A stretch of DNA of 64,000 bases from Dolomedes plantarius (taxonomy: Eukaryota > Arthropoda > Arachnida > Araneae > Dolomedidae): assembly GCA_907164885.2 (NCBI GenBank), contig OU015492.1:200190120-200254119 (forward strand), read 5' to 3'. Position numbers and translations under genes: made by a program. Each line of letters begins with the position of its first letter. The stretch's first letter is position 1. Below are positions 40,144 through 53,865 of this stretch, piece by piece. The notes below the pieces were generated by a model. The model worked only from the letters and a program-made list of their open reading frames with translations, searched no databases and had not been told where the DNA came from.

Positions 40144-40446
40144 ACCTATTTACAAATAACCTCATCTATCTGTTTCCAAATGTAGTGTTAGTCATACGAA
40201 TTTTTTTAACATTACCTCTGACTGTGGCTAGCGGGAAAAGAAGCTTTTCAAAGCTTAAAAATTATTAAATATTAAAATTATTAAAAATTATTAATAAAAA
40301 ATTATTTCAGATCAACAATGGTACAAGAAAGGCTTTCAGACTTATCTATTATTAGTATCGAAAAGGACATTTCGGAAGATATAGATGTGTCACATATTAT
40401 AACAGAATTTGTATTAAAAAAGGCAAGAAAAGCAATGATTATTTAA
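40144..40446 (+). pseudogene. hAT transposase C-terminal fragment (dimerisation domain)
   Basis: The plus strand reads YLFTNNLIYLFPNVVLVIRI, then FLTLPLTVASGKRSFSKLK and a stop. After a roughly 60-bp AT-rich insertion it reads RSTMVQERLSDLSIISIEKD and EFVLKKARKAM before a stop. This is the hAT C-terminal dimerisation region of the zinc-finger MYM/52 kDa-repressor-like type. The reading frame is interrupted by the inserted AATTATTAAA-type repeat, and nothing of the catalytic domain is seen upstream. It is a decayed remnant. GC-rich sequence at 40650-40721 is probably the right end of the same element. Confidence 0.75.
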
Positions 40447-40644
40447 GCTTTTTGACTGACTTATTAAGTATATGTATTAATAGATATGTGTTGTATGTAT
40501 TTAATATAACGTATTCATTTGGTTATTATATCAATACATTAATAATTATTATGTTCGGTTTTAAAATTGAAAAATTAACTGATGTTATAATATTTTCTGT
40601 AATTCGTTGCTTCATTTAAGGTAAAAGTATTTCAGAGATAATTT

Positions 40645-40722
40645 CAATTAATCCATAGGGTATGAGGGGGCGGGCAAAATTATTCTTGCACATGGGCGGC
40701 AGCTACCCTAGAAACGGCCCCG
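40645..40722 (+). mobile_element. Probable right end of a hAT element
   Basis: GGGGGCGGGCAAAATTATTC, then GGGCGGCAGCTACCC and AGAAACGGCCCCG, follow the hAT transposase fragment by 200 bp, as expected for its 3' terminal region. The left end was not found. Confidence 0.45.
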
Positions 40723-41022
40723 TATTCATCATAACATTAAAAATCACCTTATCATTAACATAATTATTAAAATCATATTATCTTGCATTTCTAATTAACC
40801 TTCAGTGTATATCACAAAACTGAAAGTTTTACCTCCGATTAGTCATAAACTATGATTGAACTGCAGAATACTCACTGCAGTAATTCTTCCTGTATATTCA
40901 GTCGAGGGTCCGCCTGTTTGTTTAATTATTATGGATCTGGGTGCTGGACGGACGGTACAGATCCGTTGACATAGAGGCAACACCGGACCCCTCAGGAAAA
41001 CTCTAAAAACTATTTTATTTAT

Positions 41023-41748
41023 GGGGGTCCGGGACACATTTAAAATTTCTTTTTACTTATTGCGATAAAATTTTGAATTTGTTTTTAATGGTTAACCATA
41101 TAATTTTTAAACAAAATCACATCATAAAACTTCTCAAAAAGTTTTTAAAAATTTTAAAATTTACAATTTTTAATAAAAGTGGGGTAATTTAAAATCGTCA
41201 TAACTCGAAATATTATTTGTCGAATTTCAAACTTTTTTCATTTAATTAAACAAAAATATATAAATTTTAATTTTCATATAACGTTTTTTAAAAATATTAA
41301 TTTTAAAAAAAATTTAAAATATTAATTTTTAAAAAAAATAAAAATATTTAGATAAAAAATTACAAAAAAAATTATTATGTAACTTATTTTTAAAAAATCA
41401 TATTTTCAAAAGTAAATCTTCTTTTCAAATTTTCTGAATCAAAATTAAAGTAAAATGCTTGAAAAAGACATGTTTCAAGTTTCAAGCATTTATCTTTGAA
41501 GGTTCTTGACTTATAACAATTTAAAGACGAGAAATGGGGAAAAACCCATCATGCAGAAAAACGCACTTACAGGTTTACATAACGATTGGCTACTATTAGA
41601 ATGTACCAAAAAAAAATAATAATTTCTCCTGTTCTAATTAAGATAGAAACATGATTTAAACGTCATTTTAAATGTAAAAGAACACAAAAGTTTTCAATGC
41701 AATAATTTTTTTTTCCAAAATTTGAACAATTTTGAGTCCTGGACCCCC
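41023..41748. mobile_element. MITE with GGGGGTCC ends
   Basis: 726 bp. Inverted ends GGGGGTCCGGGACACA and GGGGGTCCAGGACTCA (read inward). TTAT occurs immediately outside both ends, a possible 4-bp duplication. The interior is very AT-rich and non-coding. The superfamily is not assigned. Confidence 0.55.
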
Positions 41749-41856
41749 TTATACAAAATTTGAGGTCTTAATTTTCTTTATCGCAACATCTTATTTCACA
41801 GCTGGCATATAACAATAAATGTTGCCAATCAGAGAATATTCAGACAAAAATTTACA

Positions 41857-42030
41857 GGTTTGGTTTGGATTAGAGCGCTACGGTCATTTTTTGCTACACG
41901 AGGGCTAATTACACCAGGACCTACTGTTTAAAGCCGATTCCGATCGGCTGCAAATGCACATGCTAAGAGAACCCACACACTCTGGTTCCGAAAGCCAGCG
42001 CCCTAGTCATTCGGCAATATGCACGTCCAC
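41857..42030 (-). mobile_element. tRNA-derived SINE (family A), copy 4
   Basis: Reverse orientation: GGTTTGGTTTGG tail side, TTTTTGCTACACGAGGGCTA body, AAAGCCGATTCCGA, a decayed B box (AGAGAACCCACA), then CCAGCGCCCTAGTCATTCGG. It abuts the mariner derivative to its right. Confidence 0.75.
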
Positions 42031-42049
42031 GGTTTTGAAGGTCGCTGTT

Positions 42050-42531
42050 AAGGGTGTGTTGGGGGTATTGTGGATCTGGAGGTGGCAACAGTTCAGGAGG
42101 GTTTTCTAGTTGTCTCGACACAGAGGGCATTTAGGACGCGCTTAGGGCTCTATGTAAATGATGGCATTCCTGATCGAAAAACAATTTCAAATGGGAGAAC
42201 AAGTGCCTCTGCATTACCAAGGAAACCAAGAGGTCGTCCTCAGAACATGAGGACAACTGAAAATGTGCACTGAGTCTGTGAGTTCGCTATTTGGGAGGAA
42301 GTTGTTGCCACTCCCCCAGAGATGACCAACAGAGTGATGGAAAACTTTAGAGAACGTTTTCGGCAGTGCACCGCAAAAATCATCAGCTGAGTTGTGTTAT
42401 TTTTCAAAACCTAGTAGGGAAAACTAGATTGTCGGTACTTTTAGAAAATACAAAGTTTTTTTCTGTAAATATCTCCGTTCGTTTTTTATTATCCTTTAAA
42501 TGTGGGAGTCCATTCGTTCACCCCCTACAGA
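42050..42531 (+). mobile_element. Internally deleted mariner derivative, copy 2
   Basis: The plus strand codes TQRAFRTRLGLYVNDGIPDR then PRKPRGRPQNMRTTENVH, the N-terminal helix-turn-helix and linker of a DUF4817-type transposase. After a stop and a gap it codes TPPEMTNRVMENFRERFRQC, the C-terminal end. The DDE catalytic domain is missing, exactly as in the element at 11562. The right end (GGGTGAACGAATGGACTCCC, read inward) partly matches that copy. The left end was not defined. Confidence 0.65.
42070..42273 (+). pseudogene. Transposase N-terminal fragment (DUF4817-like)
   Basis: A 67-codon open piece containing the DNA-binding N-terminus of a Tc1/mariner-type transposase (AFRTRLGLYVNDGIPDRKTI, PRGRPQNMRTTENV). 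In full-length relatives this part recognises the element ends, and about 200 residues of catalytic domain follow. Here the frame ends with TGA at the junction to the C-terminal scrap. A product would bind DNA at most. There is no evidence that it is expressed. Confidence 0.6.
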
Positions 42532-43656
42532 ACTTGAATAACAATTTTGAGTGTGTTTTACAGATAGCAACATTGCACAATAGCTGTGTGCATAATTCTC
42601 CCTCACACAGCATTAATTTAAGCTGTTCCGAAAAAAAAATCACATAAAAGAAAATAATGAATAATATAAAAAAGTCATCAAGTTATACACACAAGAGTAA
42701 TTAAAAATAAAAAAATATATATAAATTTTTAGATAGTTGAGAAATTATATAAATGATGTTTGTAACATGTAGGATCAGTCATCATTGTAAAACTTCAATT
42801 AAAATTTATAAATTTGAGAGGAAAATTTTAATTTGGAGAAAATAAATCTTAAAATCTATAATACAAACACTCTCTTTATCATTACTAACATACAAATTTG
42901 TCCTCGCCCTTCTCCATAACTCATTCTATCATTTCAAATTATACTTCGATCGAAAAACATGCTAAAGATCTACATTTTATTTTAGAAAAACCAACACTAT
43001 TATATCCTTATTAAATTTCAATTATATCCTCGTAATTCCTCAGACTTTATTCTGTAACCGGGATACGACTGTTTGCCTAAATACCTTTTCAGGTTTGGTA
43101 TTCTCTAAAGCCCAAATTTTACTCTTTGTGGTGTGGAAGTGCCTATGGATGCACAGCATTTGCCACTGTGTTCCCCATTATCAAGTAATTAATTGTCATT
43201 ATGACAGATATTGGGAGGCCAAGGAACTCATGTGGACGAATGGATATAAGCCCAATTAGACTTCTTTCTGCCCCAAGATTTCTACATGCTATTTTGTTTT
43301 GTGTTTAGTTCCTTCTGTTTGTTGTATTTTAGTGGCATATAATAGTGTATAGATGTATGCCTAAGGGCTATTGCTTTAATTAAAATAAAAATTATGTAAC
43401 TTTCAGATTTAGTTCAGTTAAAAGAACATGCTAATGATAACATATTTAACAATACCAATACAATTGTACCATTATTAATATTCAAACTTAACCTCATAAC
43501 TTCTCTTAACTAACTCTACCTCTTACTCTTCAATAAAAGCAATTTTTTTTTCAAATTCGATTCATTTATTTCATAGTAACTTAACATCAAATATTTGGTT
43601 AACTTCTATTAGATTCAGTACTTCTTAGTTTAAACATATTATAATGATAGTTATCA
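42532..43656. other. AT-rich intergenic, no gene recognised
   Basis: Nothing recognisable. A slightly GC-richer stretch lies near 43100-43330 with no ORF of note. Confidence 0.4.
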
Positions 43657-44955
43657 TAAACCATTCGTCATAAAATCAGCTTCGTAAACAGGAAGTATTG
43701 CTGTTTGCACAGCTTCTATATTGACACTTTATTTTACCCCCTACACTGACGTTGGACAATTGCCTGCAGAAGAATGTTTGTCGTGCACACTGTGTAACAG
43801 ATGAAGATTTAAAGAATCGGACTCTATAACAAAAGCCACTACAAAAGTGCAGAACAATTTCTTCGTATTTTCGAAGACTAATAGCTACCGTGATAATGAA
43901 GAGTTATTGGACAAAGTTGTTAAAATTCTTAAAAATGCCTAAAAATGTCGTAAACAAGTTGCGTGGGTAGTATCAGTATCCTGATTCTTATATTGGTTTT
44001 TTATGAAAATTTGCTATTTTCCTTTAATAAGTTTTGTTAGCGCGTAAAGAAATGAGAGCTTGGAAGTGAAAAATTATTCTTCTAGTGTTCCAAATCAACC
44101 CCCCCCCCTCCTCCCCCGCTTCCCCATACTTGTTAACAGAATAATGTGTTTGAAGCTTTTCAAAAGGATATTTAATTTTTCCCAAATCACTGTGAATTGT
44201 TTTAGTTTAGTTTTTCTTGGCAATCATGAAAGGGATCAGTGGGTCTGGCGGATCAATTTTTCTATTTCTGCCTGGCACTCCCGCATTATAACCTCGAAAA
44301 AACGTCATTAATTACAATTCAAATTATTTCCATAAATCTCCCATTCTAAATTTCCTAGCCATGACCATAACATCAGTATCATAATTATCAAAGCTATTAT
44401 AGTCTCATTATTATTACACACACAGTAAGATAATTAACCCTAGCAAATGTATTTTTCATCAACATTATCAACACAAATGTTAAAACCCATCTAAACAAAA
44501 ATCTTTTTCTAGAGCCCCACTAACAATTATTTTTAGAATCACTCTTAGTAATTTTCCCCAGATTTACCAATCTGGCCATTTAAATATGAAATGAATTTTT
44601 TTAAAGCAATTACAATCAATTTTGAAATTACTTATTAATTTAAAAGGGAATTTTCATTTTAACACAATGGCATGTTTAGTAATTTTAACAACTTTGTCCA
44701 ATAACTCTTCATTTTCATGGTAGCTATTAGTTTCTGAAAATACGAAGAAATTGTTCGGTTCTTTTGTTAGTGCAACTTGTTATAGGGTCCAATTCTTTAA
44801 ATTTTCATTGTTACAGAGTGTGTATGACAAACGTTATACGGGGTCAATTGTCCAACGTCAGTGTAGGGGGTAAAATAAACTGTCGATAGGACTTAGAATA
44901 TGTGCAAACAGTAATACTTTCTGTTTGTAAAGCTGGTTTTATGACGAATGGTTTA
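43657..44955. mobile_element. Foldback element with 270-bp inverted arms
   Basis: The arms at about 43657-43928 and 44681-44955 are reverse complements with moderate divergence. Outer ends read TAAACCATTCGTCATAAAA on the left and its complement on the right. Inner ends read ACAAAGTTGTTAAAATT. The 750-bp spacer has an 83-codon ORF (44060-44311) without recognised homology. Outer TA bases could be a target duplication. Class unknown. Confidence 0.65.
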
Positions 44956-45849
44956 TTTGGTTAGCGATGCATTCCTATTTTTTTAGTGATTGACAGCTGC
45001 GTATTCAATATCATTGATATTTTTAGAACAGGATTATGTTTCACGTCTGTTAAATCCTGCCTCTCTTTCGCCGTCATGACTGGTCATCGCGAAAAGTGTG
45101 TAATCCAGTGTCATAATATAAAAATCCAGGATCCTAAATTTCAAAATTCGGCAAACATGATAAATTTGACAGCTCTATAATATTCCGTCCGTCATTGACA
45201 TTTTCAGTTTCACCGTCTGTATCAATGCTTGACTATTCATTGTCAGCCATTGTTTTCGTTTCGTGGTTTTTTTTAATACCGCAGCACGTATTTCTTGGCT
45301 AACGGAGTTCAAAATAAATTAAATAGAAATTCATTGGGGTTATCACGCATATGTTCGAACTATACAAACTTTTTATGAGATGCACAGACTTTAATGTCCA
45401 CCATAAACTTGTAGTCGAAATAGAAGTGTTAATTCTGGGGGGAAAGAAACAGAGTCTAATGCATAAAATCTTTTTTGCTACTTATTTATTACTGAGCCAC
45501 TAGAGATCATGTCTCAGATCAACAAATTGTATTTTCACTGTTCAAACTCTCCATCGTGTCCGCCAGTAGCTACACGTGCGCTATAGTCAAAATGACGTAT
45601 TCAAAATGAGCTGACAAATGTCATTTTAAATGATCTCTCTCAAAATTCCAACTACACCGAAAACAGGGCATGAATATCTTCTTGTGACCGTGATAGAGTG
45701 ACCACAAGTGCAAATCAGAGTTTTCAAGATATAACTCTTTAATGCCAGATATGTAAATTAAAAGGTAAAACTCAATAATAGAAAAGGACCACTTATAAGA
45801 CATTCCAGGAAGATTGAATAAGATACAAAGTTAGAAAATATTTTGGCTG
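44956..45849. other. Intergenic, no gene recognised
   Basis: Short ORFs only. GACAAATGTCAT near 45612 and GACATTTTCAG near 45197 might be weak inverted ends of a small element, but I would not call it. Confidence 0.35.

Positions 45850-46497
<648 letters not shown>

Positions 46498-46579
<82 letters not shown>
46498..46579. repeat. (CA)n-(TA)n microsatellite
   Basis: CA units then TA, directly at the left end of the solo LTR. Confidence 0.95.
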
Positions 46580-47282
<703 letters not shown>

Positions 47283-47389
47283 GCATGTGGAGACAAGTTT
47301 AAATATGAAGGTATGATAGTCAACATCATCTATCAATTAATCAGGTCAGAGCTTTTTACCCCTGAAAACACTATCATTTAGCACACAGT

Positions 47390-47650
47390 TTATCAACTCA
47401 TTCGTCTTTTCAGACCGTTGCATAAGGCACTCTCATTAAAGGCCTTTTTTGTCCCTTAATGAAATTTGAGTAAACGTACTGAAATTTAATGACCAGGTTA
47501 ATGAAGAGAGATTAATTTTAAAACACTGGCTCCATCTTCCATGACTTGTACAGCGAGAATTACCTTTATTGATTCATCTTAATTAGTGGAATAATGACAT
47601 TTAATATCAATACCATTCTTCACGTATTTAAAATGGTCTCGTAACGCAGT
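47390..47650 (+). repeat. Dispersed degenerate repeat, copy c
   Basis: Core TGAAATTTAATGACC followed by GGTTAATGAAGAGAGATTAA and TTTTAAAACACTGG, matching copies a and b in order. Confidence 0.4.
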
Positions 47651-48199
47651 TTGGCTGAGAGCAGAAAGTACCAAAATGGTGTAATTTGGTTAGTTTTCGT
47701 TTAACAGCAACATAAATTTAAAAATAGATTAGAATATAATTCAGCACAGTTTCCAAGACTTCCTTATCATCATGATTCTTCAGTAGTAATTACCTTCATA
47801 GCTTTCTCATTTTATTTAATATTGTTATAAACAGTAAAATATATCTTTATTATTGTAAAAATAAATATCAAAATGTACATTTTGAAAATAAGAAAATTAA
47901 TTTGCTTGTCGCATAAACCATACATATTGAGATTCAAAAAGTTTTAGAACACTTTTATGATATTTAAATACTATATAATGGACTACCACATTTGTACCAA
48001 TAATTTTATTATTCTTAGCAACGGGACCTATATATTTAATGATTTAACATATATCTCTAATGATTTTGTCACTGCTATATTTATAATCGGATTTTAATTA
48101 CTATTGTTACATTCGTTACCATTCCCATATTAATTGCATATGTTAAGAAACAGCAAAACGGTTTTCTAAATTCAAGAAACGAAATATTAAATCTGACAT
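47651..48199. other. AT-rich intergenic, nothing recognised
   Basis: No motif or ORF of note. Confidence 0.4.
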
Positions 48200-48775
48200 T
48201 TCATGATAGTGTTGCAAAAATCAGCATCTCCCATTGCATTCCACACCTTTGACTACAATCCTGGTAGACGACACATTGCATCCCGAACACTACGTTCTCA
48301 AAGGGCCAAGCGTAACATGTCACCAGGAATGTTCATCAAAGTCCGGGATACGTTGTCCTTTAGGGCCGCCAAATTCGAGACTCTACCAAGATACATCTTA
48401 GACTTTAAATAACCCCATAGAAAAATGTCACATGGGTTAGGTCCGGGGAGTAAGGTGGCCATGCAAGTGGAAAAAAGCGACTGATGACCCTTTCTTCTGT
48501 AAAGGAAAGGCACAACATATTCCGCACTTTATAGCCCAAAATACTGGCACTGCTGTCGACTACGTAGTCATGAATTTGCATTTTGATGTTTTACTTGCCT
48601 TTTCTGCAAATTCCCCGGATCTCTGACAACAACAGCGCCATATATTCCGCTATCGGCGACTTTTGAAACTAATTGTTTTTGCACGGAAACTCTTTCCCAT
48701 GTCGTTCTTAGTCCATCTATCAATTTTCGTGGAATTCAGGCTGAGACATCACGTTACAGATCGCTCTGAGTAGTG
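48200..48775 (-). pseudogene. Tc1/mariner-type transposase remnant, C-terminal part
   Basis: On the minus strand, 48298-48513 reads GPNPCDIFLWGYLKSKMY then NLAALKDNVSRTLMNIPGDM. This matches the end of mariner-type transposases in which a CDFFLWGYLK motif directly follows the third catalytic residue. Here the expected SPDLTP before it is changed to LPGPNP, so the catalytic aspartate is lost. Upstream (to about 48775) several stops and frame changes occur among short recognisable bits. Downstream the frame breaks again. It is an old, inactive remnant, distinct from the two CAGAGG mariner copies. Confidence 0.65.
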
Positions 48776-49940
48776 TCAGTCAAAAAAAATCACCATCTAT
48801 ACAATGCATGTATTACTTTGTAATGGTAATTATATTTTCAATGATATATTTCAAAGTTATGGCATTCTTATTACAAGAAATTAAGCCAATAATTAAAAAA
48901 AATTCAAGATAATTTTTCTCCCTAGTTATATATTTACAAATATAAAGTATGCAGCCAAATGTAAGGCATATGATATCTCCACTTCATAAAAGAGGCACAG
49001 GCTTTTGACTTTGTGGAATGTTTGTCTTGCACCAATGAAAGTTATTTGTATATAGAGACCATCCCATGTTACTTCATGTTTCCTTTGCATTTCTAGTAAC
49101 AGTAGATATAACCATGACTAATCGAATCTTGTTGAATTTCCATTCTACGAATTCTTAAATTATTTTTCCTTTCATAACATCAATTTCCATGGGCAGATGA
49201 AATCTATGTAGTTAGGCAACAGATCTGCAATGCGTATTAACCTACACAATTTTTCAAAAGCATAGTATCTCAGAAAGTTTCAATAAAAGATATATATATC
49301 TATTTTAATGTTAATAAGGCGAAACGTCGCAACGTCACTACGTCACTGACTACGTCAGTTTTCGTCTACTATAGATCACGTGATTATCGGATGGCAGAAA
49401 ACAGAAGTCGTTTCTATGCGTTTGTATGTGTTTTTGGACGATACCTTCATTTTAAGTTAAATAATTGAAGTTTATTTATAAAATTCCTCATATTAGTTGT
49501 ATGTAACAGGTATTTTAACACTTTTTTTTCCAATATTTCTCAAGGTTTAAGAGAATATAATCATTCTTTCGTTGAGAATGATTATTATTATGTTGAGATA
49601 TGTATAGATATCAGGATAAGTTACTTCAGGCCAGCGTCTTGTATCGTAACTCCAGTCTTCCTCTGTCAATAACTACGGGTCACATACCTTTCCGGGCTGT
49701 ACCTGAATGTTTAATTTAGTGCTATACCTTTGTTTAGATACCGTATCTAAAGACTTTGCGTAATCTGAGAGCATTTTATTCAACAAGCTGTAAGAATGCT
49801 CATTGAACGCCATGTTAAATTATGCAATGTTTTGCCACTCCTCGCCAAACAAGAAGTAAAATCTGCAAGAGTTGAGATGTGACATGCTGCGAGACACTGC
49901 CCTATTAAATTGTGTTTCACGTTTTATTTTTGTTTTATTT
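48776..49940. other. AT-rich intergenic, nothing recognised
   Basis: A phrase rich in ACGTCA (AACGTCACTACGTCACTGAC) lies near 49330. No gene. Confidence 0.35.
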
Positions 49941-49944
49941 TATT

Positions 49945-50096
49945 GTTGTTTACTGCTGTTTAAGTATCGTTTTCAGCAATGCCTGCTGTGTGGTGTCATT
50001 CACTTTTGAAACAGATTTGGCTTAGTTTTGATTTAGTTTAGTTTTGTTTTGTTGTTTACTGCTGTTTAAGTATAGTTTTCAGCAATACCCGATGAA
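49945..50096. repeat. Direct repeat, 106-bp period
   Basis: GTTGTTTACTGCTGTTTAAG and TTTTCAGCAAT recur at 49945 and 50051. The intervening sequence differs. Confidence 0.6.
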
Positions 50097-50161
50097 AATG
50101 ATGAATAACCTGTTGAAACGCTGATCAACATTCCGTCATTTTTTACGGGGCTTATATACTA

Positions 50162-50162
<1 letters not shown>

Positions 50163-50217
<55 letters not shown>
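50163..50217. repeat. (TA)n microsatellite
   Basis: 55 bp of TA. Confidence 0.95.
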
Positions 50218-50223
<6 letters not shown>

Positions 50224-51486
50224 AGGCAACATATCAGGGCTAGTTTCTTCTTGTGTGACATAAAATTCTTAGCAATGTCCTTCATTTATACATCAAATAC
50301 GCGATTGCAATGTGACAAATTAAATAAAAGACCCGAATAAAAGTCACTACATATTTTCAGGTATACTACAATAGAACAAAATTGCTTCAAAATATCAAAA
50401 TAATTCTGTAAGTCACATTATCATTCACTTAAATTGTCTTCTGCATCTAAATATTAATCCAATTAACTCCTTTGATATTTATTTTACATCTAAATTTGGT
50501 TTAATTGGATTTCCTGAACCATGGATGCAAGAGATTTTTTAAAGGTCTTCCAGCTGCTTTAAAGATTAAAACTAAATATAATGAATATTAATTTATTTTG
50601 TTCGTAGTAAACTGGAATCAAAGCTGTTTACTAGAGCGTTATAATATAGAGACGAAATATAATGTTTACGCATTTTAAGTATGCGTATAATATAACCGGT
50701 AATGATTAATAATTAAATTCATTATGCGCGAGGAAGTTTCCAGTTTTAGGAGAAAAAAAAAGCTCTAAGAGGAAATACAATTTGAAATTTTTACTGGAAC
50801 GGGTGGATTCATGGAAGTAGTTTTGAGTGGAATAATAAGTTTTAGTAATATTTATGCAGATTTCTGGTTACTTGGAAGAAAATACAAAATACCATAATGT
50901 TATTCCCGCAGCTAGAAATAATGATAAACAAATGTTTATTATTATAAATGTTCTTAGATAAATATACAATGTAGCTGAACGGAAGCGAATATCCAACTTG
51001 CGTCCCTAAACCTGAGTTCGGAATTCCAACAATTAAAAAAATCCCAGTTGTGTGATGAAATGTTACATATAATGTCTTTCTCCCCAACATATTCATCCAT
51101 TTCTTTTTTTACACAAACGACGCAGTTCTTTTATACGTATAAATTTTTTATTTATTCATTTTCAAATACCTTATTGGGTTTTTTCACCGTAGATGATTTT
51201 TCTCGTACATTTAATTAACAGGCCGAAGAGTTCGAACTACTCTTGTTTACAAACCTGAACGACCATATTCAATTAACGACAGTACCCGAAGGATCCAATG
51301 ACTTTCCCTGAAAACTGTATGACTTTGTCCTATCAGTGTAATTAAGAGAGCTGCTATGGAGCTGGTTGCTTGAAAATATTTACTAGCGAACCTATAACAA
51401 AAGATTATTCAAAATAAAGATTCCCTTACCTTCCCCATGTTTTTTTAAAAAACTTTTTATAAATGTGCTAGAAAGCTCAAAATATA
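50218..51486. other. AT-rich intergenic, nothing recognised
   Basis: The 84-codon ORF at 50842-51096 (minus) has no recognisable similarity. Confidence 0.4.
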
Positions 51487-52032
51487 TAGGGTAAGTCAAA
51501 ATGAATGCCCCAATTTCATAGGTGTACTACGTAAAATTTAATCAATGTATTCATTCAAAATTCAGAGTGTTCCAAAGTTCGACCGACCCATTCAGAGGGG
51601 TGAGAGTAGACATGAAGACGAGCAATAATCACATAGGAATGTATGACTGGTAACACAAACCTGCCGCTGGAGGGCGCTGTTTACTTAATCGGACCGTACC
51701 TCTTACCAACTCCACTAGATGGCCGGAAATATCGCAGTTTTGGAGAAGGTAGAAAACTGAAAAGCAAAACAGATTCACATAGGAATGTAGGACCGGAAGC
51801 GCAAACCTGGTCAGCTAGATGATAAACAAAGATGCAGAAATGTTGGCTTTTAATTTTGTGTTTCATTTTTCTTTGCCGTATAACAAAAACAGGGCATAAC
51901 GAACATTTGTGAGGAGTACATTCAAAACTTTTGTATATTATCTCTTCATGTATGTATATTTTGAATGAACACATTGACTTCATTTTGCGTAGCAAACCTA
52001 TGAAATTGGGCTATTCCTTTTTGACTTACCCT
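51487..52032. mobile_element. MITE with 50-bp inverted repeats
   Basis: Left end TAGGGTAAGTCAAAATGAAT with CCCAATTTCATAGGT; right end CAGGGTAAGTCAAAAAGGAA with CCCAATTTCATAGGT (read inward). The two ends match over about 50 bp. Inside, a 35-bp phrase (CACATAGGAATGTA...GCAAACCTG) occurs twice in direct orientation. There is no transposase. The GGGTAAGTCAAAA ends and TA next to the ends suggest Tc1/mariner mobilisation, but that is inference. Confidence 0.7.
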
Positions 52033-53863
52033 GTATTTTACTGGGGGAACTGTCGTTCATAATATTATATCGAAGCAAAGTATATATCAGTGTCGTTCTT
52101 GGGTAATCTAGTTTATCTCTGCAAGATTAGATGTGCGCAACATCTAATCCTAACTATTAGTAGGAAAAAATGACATAATGGTACCGAGAATATGGTTAAC
52201 TGACATCATGAGCGCATCGGCGCAGACGAAGTAGACATGTCGATTCTGCAAAAGTCTTGTGCGGCTGCCCAGCGTACATATAAAAGATTCATTGCTCCGA
52301 AATCTGCTCATAGATTGTTCGTGGGTGAAGAAATTGTGGTGCTTTACCCCAACAATCAACATAGCTAAGATATAGGTTGTAATAGGACTTTAATAAATTG
52401 ATGCGTGCATGTGTTGGTCAAGCAAGGAAACATAGAGGGTTGGCCTTTATCATACATTTATTCGCCAATACTAAAAAATTTTTTAAGTTAAATTAATAAT
52501 AGAATAATTTTGCCCTCCATATTAACATTTCATACACGAGTAATCAGAAGCAGAGACAAACTATTCAGTCAAGGCAATTATTTCTAGGATCTTTAGGGAG
52601 GCACTTACTACTGTTGAAGAATACAGCGATGAATGATTTCGTTGACAGGTGCCCACGTCATGTCATATTCAGCCTCATCATGTCAGATTCCAGGAACTTC
52701 CGCTAGACTCCGAGACAGCTCAATAAGCTCTCTATATCGTCAGAGCTCCAGGGAACAGCATGCGAAATCTGTCGACCTTCTCTCTTTTTTTTTCATTCTT
52801 TCTTGGAGGGGCTGTTGTCCGTTTACAGGGGCCATTTTCGCCCGCCCCTTTTTCTCTTATTGGACAGTGGGCTGCCTTTCTCTTAGCAGCTCCTGCCCCA
52901 ATTCGTCCCTTATTTCACTGATCATGTTCCCAGTCTACCAAGTACCTCCGCACCATAATTTTCGTTTGGGATACCACTTTGACCATATTCTAAAAGTTTT
53001 ATTGTGGGTCATAAAATAACGTCGCCATCTACCTTGCACCATTTATAGTCTTTTGATTGCTATCAATGGCCACACAGACAGCTTTTCTTTTACTTAGTGT
53101 TCCTCAAGTCTTTATTTATTTTTTGCCTCTGGAGTTGTTATAAGAGTATTATTATTGACCGTCTCTCGACCACACACCGCGGTTAATTATAACGTTCAGC
53201 GCTTCTACATAAGAAGTGCCTAAATACGTCACGTCCAATGATTTTTTTTTCTTGGTGTGAAAATATACTTCTATGCTTGCAGTAAAGGGGTGGTTACCTT
53301 TCACGATTCATCTTCCAATCAGAAGTCCTTAAGTGCTGTTCTCAAACACGGTCAAACGTGATGGATGTTCTCTACCCTGTCAGTACATACTGGAGTGTGA
53401 TAAAGCTATTCTGAAGAACTTTACAGCAGAGGAAATTTAAACGCTAAGGGGGAGGGGTTAGAGATAATTAGAACAAGACATCTCGTGTAACTACTCGTAT
53501 AATAAAGGAATTTTTTTTTTAATTGAATGAGTAGGGCAGTTCTTATCTTCAAATAGGTAGTAAAATTTCTGGGGCGGTTCAAAGAGGATTTTTATTTTCA
53601 AGTATGAACTTTTCTCCCTGATATTAATAGATTAACAAACTGCCAAGTGCAGCATCAGACAAATTTATTGCTAACAGAAAATGTTAACTGAAAACTTCTC
53701 CCTAAAAAAATGTCATATCAATAATATTAGCTGAATACATTTATGTTATACACAAATGAATAAAATGTATTTTGAAAGTGAAATTTTATATAAATAAAAA
53801 TGAAGATGATAGCTGAAAATCATTAGGTTTTTCGACAAGTATTCGACTACGCACAAATACATA
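52033..53863. other. Intergenic, no gene supported
   Basis: On the minus strand, 52630-53000 gives a charged peptide series (EIRDELGQELLRERQP and later RERKREK-like stretches) split over frames. It might be an old coding remnant, but I cannot name it. 52150-52362 is open for 70 codons with no known similarity. Confidence 0.3.
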
Positions 53864-53865
53864 TA

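Noticed and set aside
48203..48412. Plus-strand 69-codon ORF
   Set aside because: The opposite strand carries clear transposase motifs, so this is a shadow.
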